64,000 nucleotides of DNA from JACDER01 sp963842575 (GCA_963842575.1 CAWJGS010000001.1:248001-312000), one strand, 5' to 3'; positions 18,139-26,766 are shown, counted from the stretch's first letter. Numbers and translations: made by a program. Notes: generated from the letters alone by a model not told the origin.

Positions 18139-18805
18139 CGCGGGCCCCGCGACGGCCGTCCTCGCCGTCACGCTGATCTGCGCCGCGATCGCGTTGATCT
18201 TCTTCTGGGTGCCGGAGGACGCCGACCAGGGCTTCTCGCAGAAGATCTTCTACTTCCACGTTCCGATCGCGATCACCGCCTACGCGTGCTTCGGCTGGGG
18301 CGCGTTCAAGGCATTCATGCACCTGTGGAAGCGGCCGCCCGAGGCCGACCTGCAGAGCTACGTCGCAATCCACCTCGGGGTCATCTTCGGCGCGCTGACG
18401 CTGATCACGGGGTCGATCTGGGCGAAAGCGTCGTGGGGCGTGTGGTGGACGTGGAGCTCGAACCAGCTCGTTCTCTTCCTCGTCCTCTTCCTCTTCTACT
18501 CGGCCTACTTCATGCTCCGCTTCTCGGTGGACGCAGGCCCGGCGCGGGCGAACGTCTCGGCCGTGTACGCGCTCTTCGGCGTCGTCCTGATTCCGGTCAG
18601 CTTCCTCGCCATCCGCCTCGCGAACGACTTCATCCACCCCGTCGTCTTCACGTCCGCGGGGCCGCAGATGGCCGGCTCGATGTTCTTCACGTTCTGCGTC
18701 TCGCTCGCGGCCCTGCTCGCGCTCGCCTCCGCCCTCTACCGGCTGGAGCTCACGAGCAAGCGGTTGGACGTGACGATGAAGCGGCTGCGGGAGGCTCTGG
18801 AATGA
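18116..18805 (+). CDS. ccmC: Heme-handling protein CcmC (CcsA superfamily)
   Basis: 229 residues, six TM helices. It contains KIFYFHVPIA and the tryptophan-rich WD-like loop SWGVWWTWSSNQL, which contacts heme. The conserved periplasmic His residues lie in the HVP and NDFIHPVV segments. The start is placed at a TTG (18116) inside the end of ccmB, because no ATG or GTG lies near the conserved N-terminus. CcmC loads heme onto CcmE, which was not found in the window. Confidence 0.9.
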   Translation: MSTWLRNNAGPATAVLAVTLICAAIALIFFWVPEDADQGFSQKIFYFHVPIAITAYACFGWGAFKAFMHLWKRPPEADLQSYVAIHLGVIFGALTLITGSIWAKASWGVWWTWSSNQLVLFLVLFLFYSAYFMLRFSVDAGPARANVSAVYALFGVVLIPVSFLAIRLANDFIHPVVFTSAGPQMAGSMFFTFCVSLAALLALASALYRLELTSKRLDVTMKRLREALE

Positions 18806-18993
18806 GCTCGGGCGAGAAGTACGTCGCCGCCGCGTACCTCGTCGTGTTCGCGGTCGTGCTCGTCTACCTGGTGATCATGTCGCTGAAGCTGCAGCGGCTC
18901 CAGCGCGACCTGGCCGAGCTCGCCGAGCTGGCGCGGGAGCGGCGGGAGCGCGAGCACGAGCCGGTGTCGCGGGAGGCGGCGGAGGTTGGCTGA
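18802..18993 (+). CDS. ccmD: CcmD-like small membrane protein
   Basis: 63 residues: a short N-terminus, one TM helix (YVAAAYLVVFAVVLVYLVIM) and a basic, heptad-like cytoplasmic tail. Size, topology and position between ccmC and a CcsA-type gene fit CcmD, which tethers CcmC to the CcmAB complex. The ATG overlaps the ccmC stop (ATGA), and the 3' end overlaps the next gene. Confidence 0.8.
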   Translation: MSSGEKYVAAAYLVVFAVVLVYLVIMSLKLQRLQRDLAELAELARERREREHEPVSREAAEVG

Positions 18994-19750
18994 GGCGCTC
19001 TTCTGGGCCGCGCTCGCCGGGTACGCGGTCGCGGCGGTCGCCTACCTGCGGCTCGGCCGCGTCGGGACGTGGGGCGTGCGGCTCGGCTGGCTCGCGCAGA
19101 CGGCGCTGCTGGGAGTGCAGGCGGCGGACGCCGACGGCTTTCCCTGGGCGGGCTGGGCTGGTTCGCTCAACCTCTTCGTCTGGCTCGTCGTCGGCGCCTA
19201 CCTGATCTGGGGCTGCAAGCCGCGTTACCGCCTGCTCGGCCTTGCAGTCATGCCGCTCGCCACCGTCCTCCTCGCCGTCTCCTACGCGGGCGGCGGGACG
19301 ACCGGCGACGCGAGCGGCTACTCGACGCTGTTCCTGGTCGCGCACGTCGGCCTCGTTCTCGCGGCGTTCGCCGGCTTCACGCTCGCGGCCGCACTCTCCG
19401 CGCTCTATCTCTGGCAGGAGCGGCGCCTGAAGCGCCACGAGGCCGGGATCCTCCGGGTCCGCGTCCCCGCGCTGGTGACGCTCGACGACCTCGCGGGGAG
19501 GACGATCGCGTTCGCCCTTCCGGCGCTCACGCTCGGCATCGTGGCCGGGCTGGTCCGGCTCGGAATCCACGGCGGCGGGTTCGATGCGCTCATGGGCGTG
19601 ACCATCCTCACCTGGGCGGTCTACGGCGTCTTCCTGGTGCTGCGCTACGAGGCCGGCTGGCACGGGCGCAAGGCCGCGTACCTCCTCCTCGCCGGATTCG
19701 CGCTCGTCATCGCGGTCCGGCTCGGCCTGCCGACGGTGCACTTCTCATGA
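18986..19750 (+). CDS. CcsA/HemX-type cytochrome c assembly membrane protein
   Basis: 254 residues, about eight TM helices, starting at a TTG. The central FLVAHVGLVLAAFAGFTLA segment and the later LTWAVYGVFLVLR block match the CcsA/ResC-HemX superfamily. Position directly before hemA resembles hemX of Bacillus, which modulates glutamyl-tRNA reductase levels. Position directly after ccmABCD would equally fit cytochrome c assembly. Both readings are open. Confidence 0.83.
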   Translation: MAEALFWAALAGYAVAAVAYLRLGRVGTWGVRLGWLAQTALLGVQAADADGFPWAGWAGSLNLFVWLVVGAYLIWGCKPRYRLLGLAVMPLATVLLAVSYAGGGTTGDASGYSTLFLVAHVGLVLAAFAGFTLAAALSALYLWQERRLKRHEAGILRVRVPALVTLDDLAGRTIAFALPALTLGIVAGLVRLGIHGGGFDALMGVTILTWAVYGVFLVLRYEAGWHGRKAAYLLLAGFALVIAVRLGLPTVHFS

Positions 19751-20994
19751 GCAGCCTCGTCCTGGTGGGAACGTCGCACCGGCTCGCTCCCGTCGAGCTG
19801 CGCGAGCTCGTCGCGCTCGGGGAGAAGGAGGCCGCGGAGGTGGCGCGCATGCTGGCCGCCGACGGGTGGGAGACAGTCTGTCTCTCCACCTGCAATCGAA
19901 CGGAGCTCTACCTCGCGTCCGACGACGCGGAAGCGGCCGAGCAGCGCGCGGCCGCGGTGCTCCGGGAGCTGCCCGTCCTCTATCGGTTGCACGACCATGC
20001 CGCCGCCATCCATCTCTTCCGCGTGGCCGCCGGCCTCGACTCGCTCGTCCCCGGAGAGGGAGAGATTCTCGGCCAGGTGCGCAAGGCGGCCGAGATCGGC
20101 GCGCCGGGGCCGCTCCTCGATCGCCTCTTCCGCGATGCCGTCCATGCGGGGCGGAAGGTGCGGTCGCAGACCGCGATCTCGGAGAGCCCGGCCTCGATCT
20201 CATCCGCCGCGGCCGCGCTCGCTCAGCAGGTGTTCGGCGATCTCGCCGGCCGGAAGATCCTCGTCATCGGCGCGGGAAAGGTCAGCGAGCAGGCGGCGCG
20301 CAACCTCGTGTCGCGCGGCGCCGCCATCTCGGCGGTCGCGAATCGCAGCGTCGCCCGCGCGGAGGAGCTCGCCGGACGCTTCGGCGCGCGGGCCGTCCCC
20401 CTCGACCAGGCCCAGGACGAGCTGACGGAGGCCGACGTGGTCGTCTCCTCGACGAGCGCCGGTGGATTCGTGCTGGAGCAGGAGGGTGTCCACGGGACGC
20501 TCGGCGCCCGCCGCGGCCGCCCGCTCTTCCTCATCGACTTGGCCGTCCCGCGCGACCTGGACCCCGCCATTCACGAGCTGCCCGGTTGCTACCTGTACGA
20601 CATCGACGACCTGCAGGCCGTCGTCGCGGAGAGTCTCGCGGGCCGACGGTCGGAGGCGGCGCGCGCGGAGGAGATCGTTGCCGACGAGGCCGAGCGGTTT
20701 CGTGCGTGGCAGGCCTCGCTGGACGTCGTCCCGGCGATCGCGTCCTTGCGCGCGCGGGCGGAGGAGATTCGCGCCGGCGAGCTCGCTCGGGCGCGGCTGG
20801 GCGGGCTGTCCGAGCAGGACCGCCGCGCGGTGGAGTCGCTCACTGCCCAGATCGTGAGCAAGCTCCTGCACTTGCCGACGGTGCGCATGAAGGAAGCCGC
20901 GGCAGGCGCCGAGGGCGGTGTGTACGCGGACGTCGTCCGCGACCTGTTCGGGCTCGAGGACGATGCTGGTCAGAATCGGCTCCCGCGGGAGTAG
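19747..20994 (+). CDS. hemA: Glutamyl-tRNA reductase HemA
   Basis: 415 residues. It performs the first committed step of C5-pathway tetrapyrrole synthesis, reducing glutamyl-tRNA to glutamate semialdehyde. Evidence is GTSHRLAPVELRE, the catalytic Cys in CLSTCNRTELY, GLDSLVPGEGEILGQVR, the NADPH-binding VIGAGKVSEQAARNL, and the C-terminal dimerisation helices. It overlaps the preceding gene (ATGA) and hemC by 32 bases. Confidence 0.96.
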   Translation: MSSLVLVGTSHRLAPVELRELVALGEKEAAEVARMLAADGWETVCLSTCNRTELYLASDDAEAAEQRAAAVLRELPVLYRLHDHAAAIHLFRVAAGLDSLVPGEGEILGQVRKAAEIGAPGPLLDRLFRDAVHAGRKVRSQTAISESPASISSAAAALAQQVFGDLAGRKILVIGAGKVSEQAARNLVSRGAAISAVANRSVARAEELAGRFGARAVPLDQAQDELTEADVVVSSTSAGGFVLEQEGVHGTLGARRGRPLFLIDLAVPRDLDPAIHELPGCYLYDIDDLQAVVAESLAGRRSEAARAEEIVADEAERFRAWQASLDVVPAIASLRARAEEIRAGELARARLGGLSEQDRRAVESLTAQIVSKLLHLPTVRMKEAAAGAEGGVYADVVRDLFGLEDDAGQNRLPRE

Positions 20995-21787
20995 GCTCGC
21001 GCTCGTCCAGGCCGAGCTTGCCGCCTCGCGCCTGCGCCGGCCCGGTATCGAGATCGCGCTCGTCCCGATCACGACCGCAGGCGACCGCGACCGCACCAAG
21101 CCGTTCGGGGAGATCGGCGCGCGCGGCGTCTTCGTCAAGGAGATCGAGGAGTCGTTGCTGGAGGGGCGTATCGACGTCGCTGTTCACTCCGCCAAGGACA
21201 TGACCTCCTCCGATGTCGAGGGGCTCGTCGTCGGCGCCTACCTCGAGCGGGAGGATGCGCGCGACGCGCTGTGCGGCGCGGCCGGAATCCGGCCGGGGAT
21301 GCGGGTCGGCACCGCGTCCGTCCGCCGGCGTGCGCAACTCCTCGCGCTCGAGCCGTCGCTGTCCGTCGAGCCGTTGCGGGGGAACATCGACACGCGCCTG
21401 CGCAAGCGTGGCGAGCGCGGTCTGGATGCGGTCGTGCTCGCCGCATGCGGTCTCGACCGGCTCGGGCTCTCCGGCGAGATCGGGCACCGGTTCACCCCCG
21501 ATGAGATGCTCCCCGAGGCCGGTCAGGGCGCGCTCGCGCTGCAGGTGCGAGCGGGCGAGGAGGAGCTGGTTGCGCGCGCGGATGACGCGGAGACGCGCCG
21601 CCGCGTCGAGGCCGAGCGCGCCTGCGTGTTCGCGATCGGCGGCGGCTGCCTCGCTCCTGTCGCCGCCCACCATGACGGTTCGACGCTCACCGCGCTCGTC
21701 GCCGCCGAGGACGGGAGCTGGATCGAGCGGCGAAGCGGCGACGACCCCGCCGCGCTCGCGGCCGAGCTGGCAGCCCTCGCGGCGTGA
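20963..21787 (+). CDS. hemC: Hydroxymethylbilane synthase HemC
   Basis: 274 residues, slightly short for the family (about 300-310). Motifs are RIGSRGSRLALVQAE, VHSAKDM, RRRAQLLAL, LRGNIDTRLRK and LPEAGQGALALQ. The dipyrromethane cofactor Cys lies in AIGGGCLAPVAAH. It polymerises four porphobilinogens. The start ATG lies inside hemA and the end overlaps hemD. Confidence 0.95.
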   Translation: MLVRIGSRGSRLALVQAELAASRLRRPGIEIALVPITTAGDRDRTKPFGEIGARGVFVKEIEESLLEGRIDVAVHSAKDMTSSDVEGLVVGAYLEREDARDALCGAAGIRPGMRVGTASVRRRAQLLALEPSLSVEPLRGNIDTRLRKRGERGLDAVVLAACGLDRLGLSGEIGHRFTPDEMLPEAGQGALALQVRAGEEELVARADDAETRRRVEAERACVFAIGGGCLAPVAAHHDGSTLTALVAAEDGSWIERRSGDDPAALAAELAALAA

Positions 21788-22407
21788 GGATCGCGGTCAC
21801 GGGGACGGATAACGGGCAGCTCGCCGGCCGTCTCGCGGAGCTCGGCCACGACGTGGTCCTGTGCCCGCTGATCGAGATCGAGGCGATCGGGCCTGACGAG
21901 ATCGACGTTTCCGGGTACGACTGGGTGGTGGTCACGAGCCGGAACGGGGCGCGGGAGCTCGCGCGCAGGATGCAGGGTGAGCCGGCGCGGCTGGCCGCGA
22001 TCGGACCGGGGACGGCGGAAGAGCTCCCGCGTCCGCCCGACCTCGTCCCGGCGGTCTCGACCCAGGAAGGGCTGCTGGCCGCGCTCCCGCGCCCGGCGGG
22101 CCGCGTCCTCTTCGCGGGAGCGGAGGGAGCCCGCCGCCTACTCGTGGACGAGCTCGGCGCCGACTTCGTCACGCTCTACCGAACGAGGGAGCTGCGGCCC
22201 GCGGCGTTCCCGGACGTCGACCTGGTCGTGCTTGGTTCGGCCTCGGCCGCCCGCGCCTACGCGGCGCTCGACGCGTCCGCGCCGGCCGTCTCGATCGGCC
22301 CGCAGACCACCGCGGCGGCGGCGGGTGTCGACGTCGTGGCCGAGGCCGAGTCACACGACCTGGACGGCCTGGTGGAGGCCGTTCGTCGTATCGTCCCGCC
22401 GTCGTGA
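21784..22407 (+). CDS. hemD: Uroporphyrinogen-III synthase HemD
   Basis: 207 residues from a GTG, shorter than the usual 240-260. The family is poorly conserved. Here the RIAVTGTDNGQLAGRLAELG opening, the SRNGARELA segment and the C-terminal SIGPQTTAAAAG region support HemD. It cyclises hydroxymethylbilane. hemB and hemL are not in the window. Confidence 0.87.
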   Translation: MRIAVTGTDNGQLAGRLAELGHDVVLCPLIEIEAIGPDEIDVSGYDWVVVTSRNGARELARRMQGEPARLAAIGPGTAEELPRPPDLVPAVSTQEGLLAALPRPAGRVLFAGAEGARRLLVDELGADFVTLYRTRELRPAAFPDVDLVVLGSASAARAYAALDASAPAVSIGPQTTAAAAGVDVVAEAESHDLDGLVEAVRRIVPPS

Positions 22408-23210
22408 TCATTACCTTCCTCACCGACTTCGGCCTGCAGGACGACTTCGTCGGCACGTGCCACGGCGTGATCAAGCGCATCACGCCGGAGGCGGAGATCA
22501 TCGACATCACCCATGGGATTCCCCCGCAGCGCGTCCTCCAGGGTGCGCTCGTGCTCCGCAACACGCTCCCGTACATGCCGGTGGGCGTCCACCTCGCCGT
22601 CGTCGACCCCGGAGTGGGAGGATCGCGCCGCCCGCTCGCGCTTCGCGACGCCGAGGGGCGCCTTTACGTCGGGCCCGACAACGGCCTGCTCCTGCCCGCG
22701 GCCGAGCGTTTCGGCGGCGTTGCCGAGGCCCACGAGCTGGCGAACCCGGAGTACGCGCTGCAGCGCGTCTCGCGCACGTTCCACGGACGAGACCTCTTCT
22801 CTCCCGCCGCCGCCTACCTCGCACAAGGAGTGGAGCTCGGCGACCTGGGCCCGCCGGTCGCCGCGGAGACACTCGCGCGGCTCGACCTTCCGCAGCCGAC
22901 CATCGGCGAGGGAACCGCCCAGGCATCCGTCCTCTACATCGACCGCTACGGGAACGTCCAGGTGAACCTGGACCGCGAGGACATGGATCAGATCGAGATC
23001 GCACCGGGCACGCGGGTGGAGCTCGACTGCAAGGGCGAGCACTACTTCGCCGTCGCGGCGCGGACCTTCGCCGACGCCCGGCCCGGCGACATCCTGCTGT
23101 ACGAGGACTCCTACCGGAACATCGCGCTGGCGATCAACGGCGGGAACGCGGCGGAGATGCTGGCCGCGCGGCCTGGGGACACGATCTCGATCAGGCGGGC
23201 CTCCCCGTGA
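22404..23210 (+). CDS. SAM hydroxide adenosyltransferase (DUF62 family)
   Basis: 268 residues. Conserved segments are FLTDFGLQDDFVG, IDITHGIPPQ, VVDPGVGGSRRPL, GPDNGLLLPA, FHGRDLFSPAAA and YIDRYGNVQVNL. The family hydrolyses S-adenosylmethionine to adenosine and methionine using an activated hydroxide; a few members use halide. Its link to tetrapyrrole genes is unexplained, and it may simply share the transcript. It overlaps hemD and the next methyltransferase gene. Confidence 0.92.
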   Translation: MIITFLTDFGLQDDFVGTCHGVIKRITPEAEIIDITHGIPPQRVLQGALVLRNTLPYMPVGVHLAVVDPGVGGSRRPLALRDAEGRLYVGPDNGLLLPAAERFGGVAEAHELANPEYALQRVSRTFHGRDLFSPAAAYLAQGVELGDLGPPVAAETLARLDLPQPTIGEGTAQASVLYIDRYGNVQVNLDREDMDQIEIAPGTRVELDCKGEHYFAVAARTFADARPGDILLYEDSYRNIALAINGGNAAEMLAARPGDTISIRRASP

Positions 23211-23845
23211 CCTGGGACGAGCTGCGCGTCGCGGCCGGCCGGCGCTTCGCACGGTTGGCGACAGACGTGGTCACGCGCTTCCCCGGCCTCTGGCCCGTCT
23301 TCCGCGGACTGATCGGCGTGCAGTTCGACGCGCTCGCGCCTCGCTGGGAGCAGATGGTCAGTGCCGAGCACCTGGCGCCGTACGAGGCTGCTCTCGCGTC
23401 GCTGGATCCCCCCGCCCGCGCTCTCGACCTCGGCACCGGCACCGGCGCCGGTGCCGTGGCGATCGCGCGCCGGTTTCCGGAGGCGGAAGTCGTCGGAGCC
23501 GACCTCTCCGACCGGATGATCGAGGAGGCGCGGCGCAAGGTTCCGCCGGAGCTCGGCGACCGCGTGCGGTTCGAGGTCGCGGACGCGTCGCGGTTGCCGT
23601 ACCCGGACGGCAGCTTCGATCTGGTCACGCTCATGAACATGATCCCGTTCTTCGACGAGCTCGCCCGCGTCACCGCTCCGGGCGGAGCCGCGCTCTTCTC
23701 GTTCTCGGGCGGCCCGGGAACGCCGATCTACGTGCCCGCGGAGCGCCTGCGCGCCGAGCTCGGGCGGCGGGGTTTCACGGAATTTGCGGACTTTGCAGCC
23801 GGGAACGGCACCGCCTTGGTTGCCCGCAAGGGCCGGGGCACTTAG
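23207..23845 (+). CDS. SAM-dependent methyltransferase
   Basis: 212 residues from a GTG overlapping the previous stop. Motif I is ALDLGTGTGAGAVAIARR, with VVGADLSDRMIEEARRK, VADASRLPYPDGSFDLVT and TAPGGAALFSFSGG. It is the last gene of the plus-strand run and is followed by an intrinsic terminator. Adjacent SAM hydrolase and methyltransferase genes could reflect SAM economy, but no substrate is suggested by the sequence. Confidence 0.84.
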   Translation: MTWDELRVAAGRRFARLATDVVTRFPGLWPVFRGLIGVQFDALAPRWEQMVSAEHLAPYEAALASLDPPARALDLGTGTGAGAVAIARRFPEAEVVGADLSDRMIEEARRKVPPELGDRVRFEVADASRLPYPDGSFDLVTLMNMIPFFDELARVTAPGGAALFSFSGGPGTPIYVPAERLRAELGRRGFTEFADFAAGNGTALVARKGRGT

Positions 23846-23899
23846 AGTCGAATGCAGCAAGGTGTTCGCGGTGCGGCACCACCGGCCCGGACCCCTTTT

Positions 23900-23928
23900 C
23901 GCTGGGCGCTCCGGCGCCCAGCGTCTTT
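23900..23928 (+). terminator. Rho-independent terminator of the hem run
   Basis: A perfect 10-bp stem (CGCTGGGCGC / GCGCCCAGCG) closes a 4-nt loop and is followed by TCTTT. It lies 55 bp after the last methyltransferase stop and just before tRNA-Phe. Confidence 0.85.
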
Positions 23929-23956
23929 AAGCGGCGTGGGTACACTGGCCCGCCTT

Positions 23957-24029
23957 GGCGAGGTAGCTCAGTTGGTAGAGCACACGGCTGAAAACCGTGG
24001 TGTCGCCGGTTCGATTCCGGCCCTCGCCA
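23957..24029 (+). tRNA. tRNA-Phe (GAA)
   Basis: A 73-nt cloverleaf. The acceptor stem is GGCGAGG/CCTCGCC, the D arm GCTC-AGTTGGTAGA-GCAC, the anticodon stem CACGG/CCGTG around CTGAAAA, and the T arm CCGGTTCGATTCCGG. The anticodon is GAA. CCA is not fully encoded; the sequence continues ACCTCG. Confidence 0.97.
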
Positions 24030-24052
24030 CCTCGCTTCTCGGCAGGGCTCTC

Positions 24053-24069
24053 GCCGGGCGAAGCCCGGC
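24053..24069 (+). terminator. Hairpin downstream of tRNA-Phe
   Basis: A 7-bp perfect stem (GCCGGGC / GCCCGGC) with a GAA loop lies 23 bp after the tRNA. It has only a TT after it, so it is a weak terminator candidate or a processing end. The rest of 24070-24228 shows no convincing gene on either strand. Confidence 0.5.
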
Positions 24070-24228
24070 TTCGCCACCGCCTACGCGCCGCTGAGCACTC
24101 TCCAGCCGGCGGGCCGTATTTCAATACTGCCCGCCGCCTCCGAGCACTCAGCGACGCGTCAGGAAACCGAGGGGCCGCAATCGGATTCCGGCCGTCCCTT
24201 GTGGCTCTTCATGGGCCGAGCTCCGGGA

Positions 24229-24345
24229 TTACGGCTTCGGCTGCCAGGCGGGGAGGGAGTGAGAAAGCCCCGGTTGGCGGGTCAACGGCTGTCGCCGCCC
24301 CGTCCGAGTGCGTTCGTCCCGGCTGAAGCACCGAAGGCGGCACTC
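24229..24345 (-). pseudogene. Decayed copy of the C-terminus of the neighbouring TolB-like gene
   Basis: On the minus strand this stretch reads RRQPLTRQPGLSHSLPAWQPKP and then a stop at 24229. It closely parallels the true end of the adjacent propeller gene (ATQLTDEADLFHSEPAWQPKR plus stop). Only about 25-35 residues are recognisable and no start or blades remain. It is a remnant of a tandem paralogue or a partial duplication. Confidence 0.6.
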
Positions 24346-24378
24346 GCCGGCCCACGACTGCCGCGGCGACGGCGACGG

Positions 24379-25227
24379 CTATCGCTTTGGCTGCCATGCG
24401 GGCTCGGAGTGGAAGAGGTCAGCCTCGTCGGTGAGCTGCGTGGCGTCGGTTCCGTCCGGATGGACGAGCATGACGTCGCCGCGGTCCGCGACCGCATAGG
24501 CGATCCAGCGGCCGTCGGGCGACCAGGCGATGCCGGCGGTCGAGCTTGGGACGTCGTCGATCTTGTGCGCGCCCGCCCCGCCTGCCTTCATCGTCCAGAG
24601 ATCGCCGTTGCGCGAAAAGGCAACGTTCTTGCCGTCCGGCGACCACGACGGAGACGTGCCGGCGACCAGCCGTTTCTGACCCCTGCCGTTCGGCTTCACC
24701 GTCCACAACATATTGCCCCGTTCGAACATGATCAGCTTCCCGGAAGGCGACCAGGTCGGATTGTTCTGGTACCTGGCGCCGCCGACGATTCGCTTCAGGC
24801 CTTTGCCGTTCCTGCCGATCACGTACAGCGCGTAGTTGCTCCCGTGGGGAGTCACCCGGTCGACGAACGCGATCTGCTTCCCGTCCGGCGACCAGCTCGG
24901 CGCCAGCGTGTCGCCGTTCCCCTTGGTCAGCCGCCTGCGCTGCTGACCGGAGGCCGACATCGTCCATAGCCCGCCCGGAGCGACGAAGGCGACACGTGTG
25001 CCCGAGGGCGACCAGGCCGAGGCCAGGGGCGCGTCGTCGAATTTGGGATGGAAGATGCGCTGCTCGTTGCTCCCGTCCTGGTCGATCGTGTAGATCCCGA
25101 CCACGTCGGTGCCGCAACAGGCGCCGAACGAGACGAGCCCGTTCGTGCGCTGTGACCGGTCGGCCCACGCGCTACCGAGCCCGACTGCGAGCGACACCAG
25201 CACCAGCGCTGCGACGGTTGTCCGCAC
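24379..25227 (-). CDS. Secreted TolB-like beta-propeller protein
   Basis: 282 residues with an N-terminal signal peptide (about 1-22, ending near SAWA). Repeated PD40/WD40-like units carry the pattern PSWSPDGKQIAFV, PTWSPSGKLIMFE, PSWSPDGKNVAFS, IAWSPDGRWIAYA. About five blades are visible and a sixth is probable. TolB-like propellers usually mediate protein contacts. It is not linked to Tol-Pal genes and no such function is claimed. It starts 10 bp beyond the corA stop in the same direction. Confidence 0.85.
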   Translation of the reverse strand: MRTTVAALVLVSLAVGLGSAWADRSQRTNGLVSFGACCGTDVVGIYTIDQDGSNEQRIFHPKFDDAPLASAWSPSGTRVAFVAPGGLWTMSASGQQRRRLTKGNGDTLAPSWSPDGKQIAFVDRVTPHGSNYALYVIGRNGKGLKRIVGGARYQNNPTWSPSGKLIMFERGNMLWTVKPNGRGQKRLVAGTSPSWSPDGKNVAFSRNGDLWTMKAGGAGAHKIDDVPSSTAGIAWSPDGRWIAYAVADRGDVMLVHPDGTDATQLTDEADLFHSEPAWQPKR

Positions 25228-25236
25228 GGCAAAACT

Positions 25237-26232
25237 CTAGAGGTAGCGGAAGCGCTTGAACCAGATCAGCAGCACAGCGCAGGAAGCCACGAGCGAGCCG
25301 ATCCCGACCGCCCAGAATGCGGTGGCCGTGTCGATCTCGTTCACGAGCCAGAGAAAGTTCTGGCCGAAGAACCCCGTGATGAACGTGAGCGGGAGGAAAA
25401 CGCTGGCCACGATCGTGAGCCGACGGACGATGTCGTTCTGCTGCGCGGAGATCTGGTTCTGGCGGATGTTGATCAGCGACAGATGCGCCTCGAGCGCCGC
25501 CGTGAGCTGGTCGCGCTGGCCCAGCAGCTCCTCGTCGATTCGGCGCACATGGTCCTGGAGGTCGCGGAAGTAGCGGAGCAGGCTGCGGTCGATCGGCGCG
25601 AACAGCCCGCGTTCGAGGGCGTCGAGGGGCGGCAGCAGCGGATGGACCGCGCGGTAGAAGTCCGTGATCTCCTGCTTGAGCTCGTAGATCCGCTCCGTCA
25701 AGTCCTCACGCCCGGAGAAGATCGCGCGCTCCGTTTCCTCGATGTCGCTCTCGAGGCCGTTCACGACCGGCTCGTAGTCGTCGACGACCACGTCGAGGAT
25801 GGCCCAGACTGCCGCGGCAGGCCCGGTGCGGGCCAGGTGTGGGTACTGCTCGAGACGCCCGCGCGCCCGCTCGTAGTCACCGGCCTCGTCGTGACGGACG
25901 GCGATGACGAAGCCGACGCCGAGGAAGAGGTCGAGCTCGCCGAAGATCACCTGGCGGTGCTCGGCGTCGTACCTGGCCGTCCGGTAGACGATGAAATGGA
26001 AGTCGTCGTACGGCTCGACCTTCGGCCGCTGGTGAGCCGTCGCTGCGTCCTCGACTGCGAGCTCGTGCAGGCCGAAGTGCCGGCTCACCTCGCCCATCAG
26101 ATCCTTCGACGGGTCGTCGAGCTCGATCCAGACGTAGCTCCCACCCTGGCGCGGCTTGGCCGCCGCTTCTTCGATGGTGAGCTGCCGCTCCTGGCGCACT
26201 CCATGCTCGTAGTACGCGCAGTCGACGATCAC
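25237..26232 (-). CDS. corA: CorA-family divalent metal transporter
   Basis: 331 residues. A large cytoplasmic N-terminal domain with long helices is followed by two C-terminal TM helices (about 270-292 and 302-325) and a basic tail (WFKRFRYL). The pore motif, normally GMN, is GQN here within GFFGQNFLWLV; such variants occur in CorA-like subfamilies and may alter ion preference. It is divergent from the usp-kimA pair across a regulatory region with phased repeats. Confidence 0.9.
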   Translation of the reverse strand: MIVDCAYYEHGVRQERQLTIEEAAAKPRQGGSYVWIELDDPSKDLMGEVSRHFGLHELAVEDAATAHQRPKVEPYDDFHFIVYRTARYDAEHRQVIFGELDLFLGVGFVIAVRHDEAGDYERARGRLEQYPHLARTGPAAAVWAILDVVVDDYEPVVNGLESDIEETERAIFSGREDLTERIYELKQEITDFYRAVHPLLPPLDALERGLFAPIDRSLLRYFRDLQDHVRRIDEELLGQRDQLTAALEAHLSLINIRQNQISAQQNDIVRRLTIVASVFLPLTFITGFFGQNFLWLVNEIDTATAFWAVGIGSLVASCAVLLIWFKRFRYL

Positions 26233-26262
26233 GTCCCGAGGCTAGGTGCCGAATCGGACGTT

Positions 26263-26311
26263 TTGAGACTTTCTTGAGCCTGCCGGCCGGGAGGCTTGAG
26301 GGACGCTTGAG
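26263..26311 (+). promoter_or_regulatory. Four TTGAG elements on an 11-bp grid
   Basis: TTGAG occurs at 26263, 26274, 26296 and 26307. The intervals are 11, 22 and 11 bp, so all four lie on one face of the helix with one empty slot at 26285. Direct repeats with 11-bp period are the hallmark of OmpR/PhoB-family binding. The array sits between the corA and usp-kimA starts, and a KdpE-like regulator is encoded about 3 kb away. Confidence 0.6.
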
Positions 26312-26335
26312 CGCGGCCGACCTAGCGTGGACGGG

Positions 26336-26766
26336 ATGGCGACTGTCGCTCCCCCGGCGGCCTGTCGCGCGCCCGTCGGTCGCGTACCGCCGGATCCTGG
26401 TCCCGGTCTCGGGCGGGGAGGCGGCCGTGCCGTATCGCCTGCACGCTCGCCGCCGAGCACGGCGCGACGTTAGCGCGATCGCGGTGATCGAGGTGCCGGC
26501 CGCGCTGCCGCTCGACGCGCACATGACCGAGCAGGAGGCGGAGGCCGGGAGAACCTCGCCGTGCGCCGAGGCGATCGGCGACGGGCACGGCGTGCGGGTC
26601 GCGCGCTGCACGGCGCGGGCGCGGCTCGCCGGCGAGGCGATCGTCGACGCGGCCGAGGATGGGACAGCGAGCTGATCGTCCTTCGCGGTCCGGACTCGAC
26701 AAGATCGCGCGCTACGTCCTGCAGCACGCTCGCTGCCGCGTCCTTCTCTCCACACCGCGCGCATGA
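26336..26766 (+). CDS. UspA-like protein (frame broken)
   Basis: About 140 residues spread over several frames. It opens with YRRILVPVSGGEAA and continues through AIAVIEVPAALPLDAHMTEQ, ARARLAGEAIVDAAEDG, ELIVL and finally KIARYVLQHARCRVLLSTPR, which is the classical end of a universal stress protein. At least four indels are needed. Its TGA overlaps the ATG of the KimA-like gene. UspA domains bind nucleotides, and in KimA/APC systems they are regulatory. Whether the breaks are real or errors cannot be decided here. Confidence 0.6.

Noticed and set aside
24165..24190. ATTCCGGCC resembling the tRNA-Phe T arm, suggesting an att site
   Set aside because: Only nine bases match and there is no integrase or element boundary nearby.
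26233..26336. ydaO-type c-di-AMP riboswitch upstream of the kimA operon
   Set aside because: The space is about 100 bp and is occupied by the TTGAG array; conserved ydaO helices were not seen.
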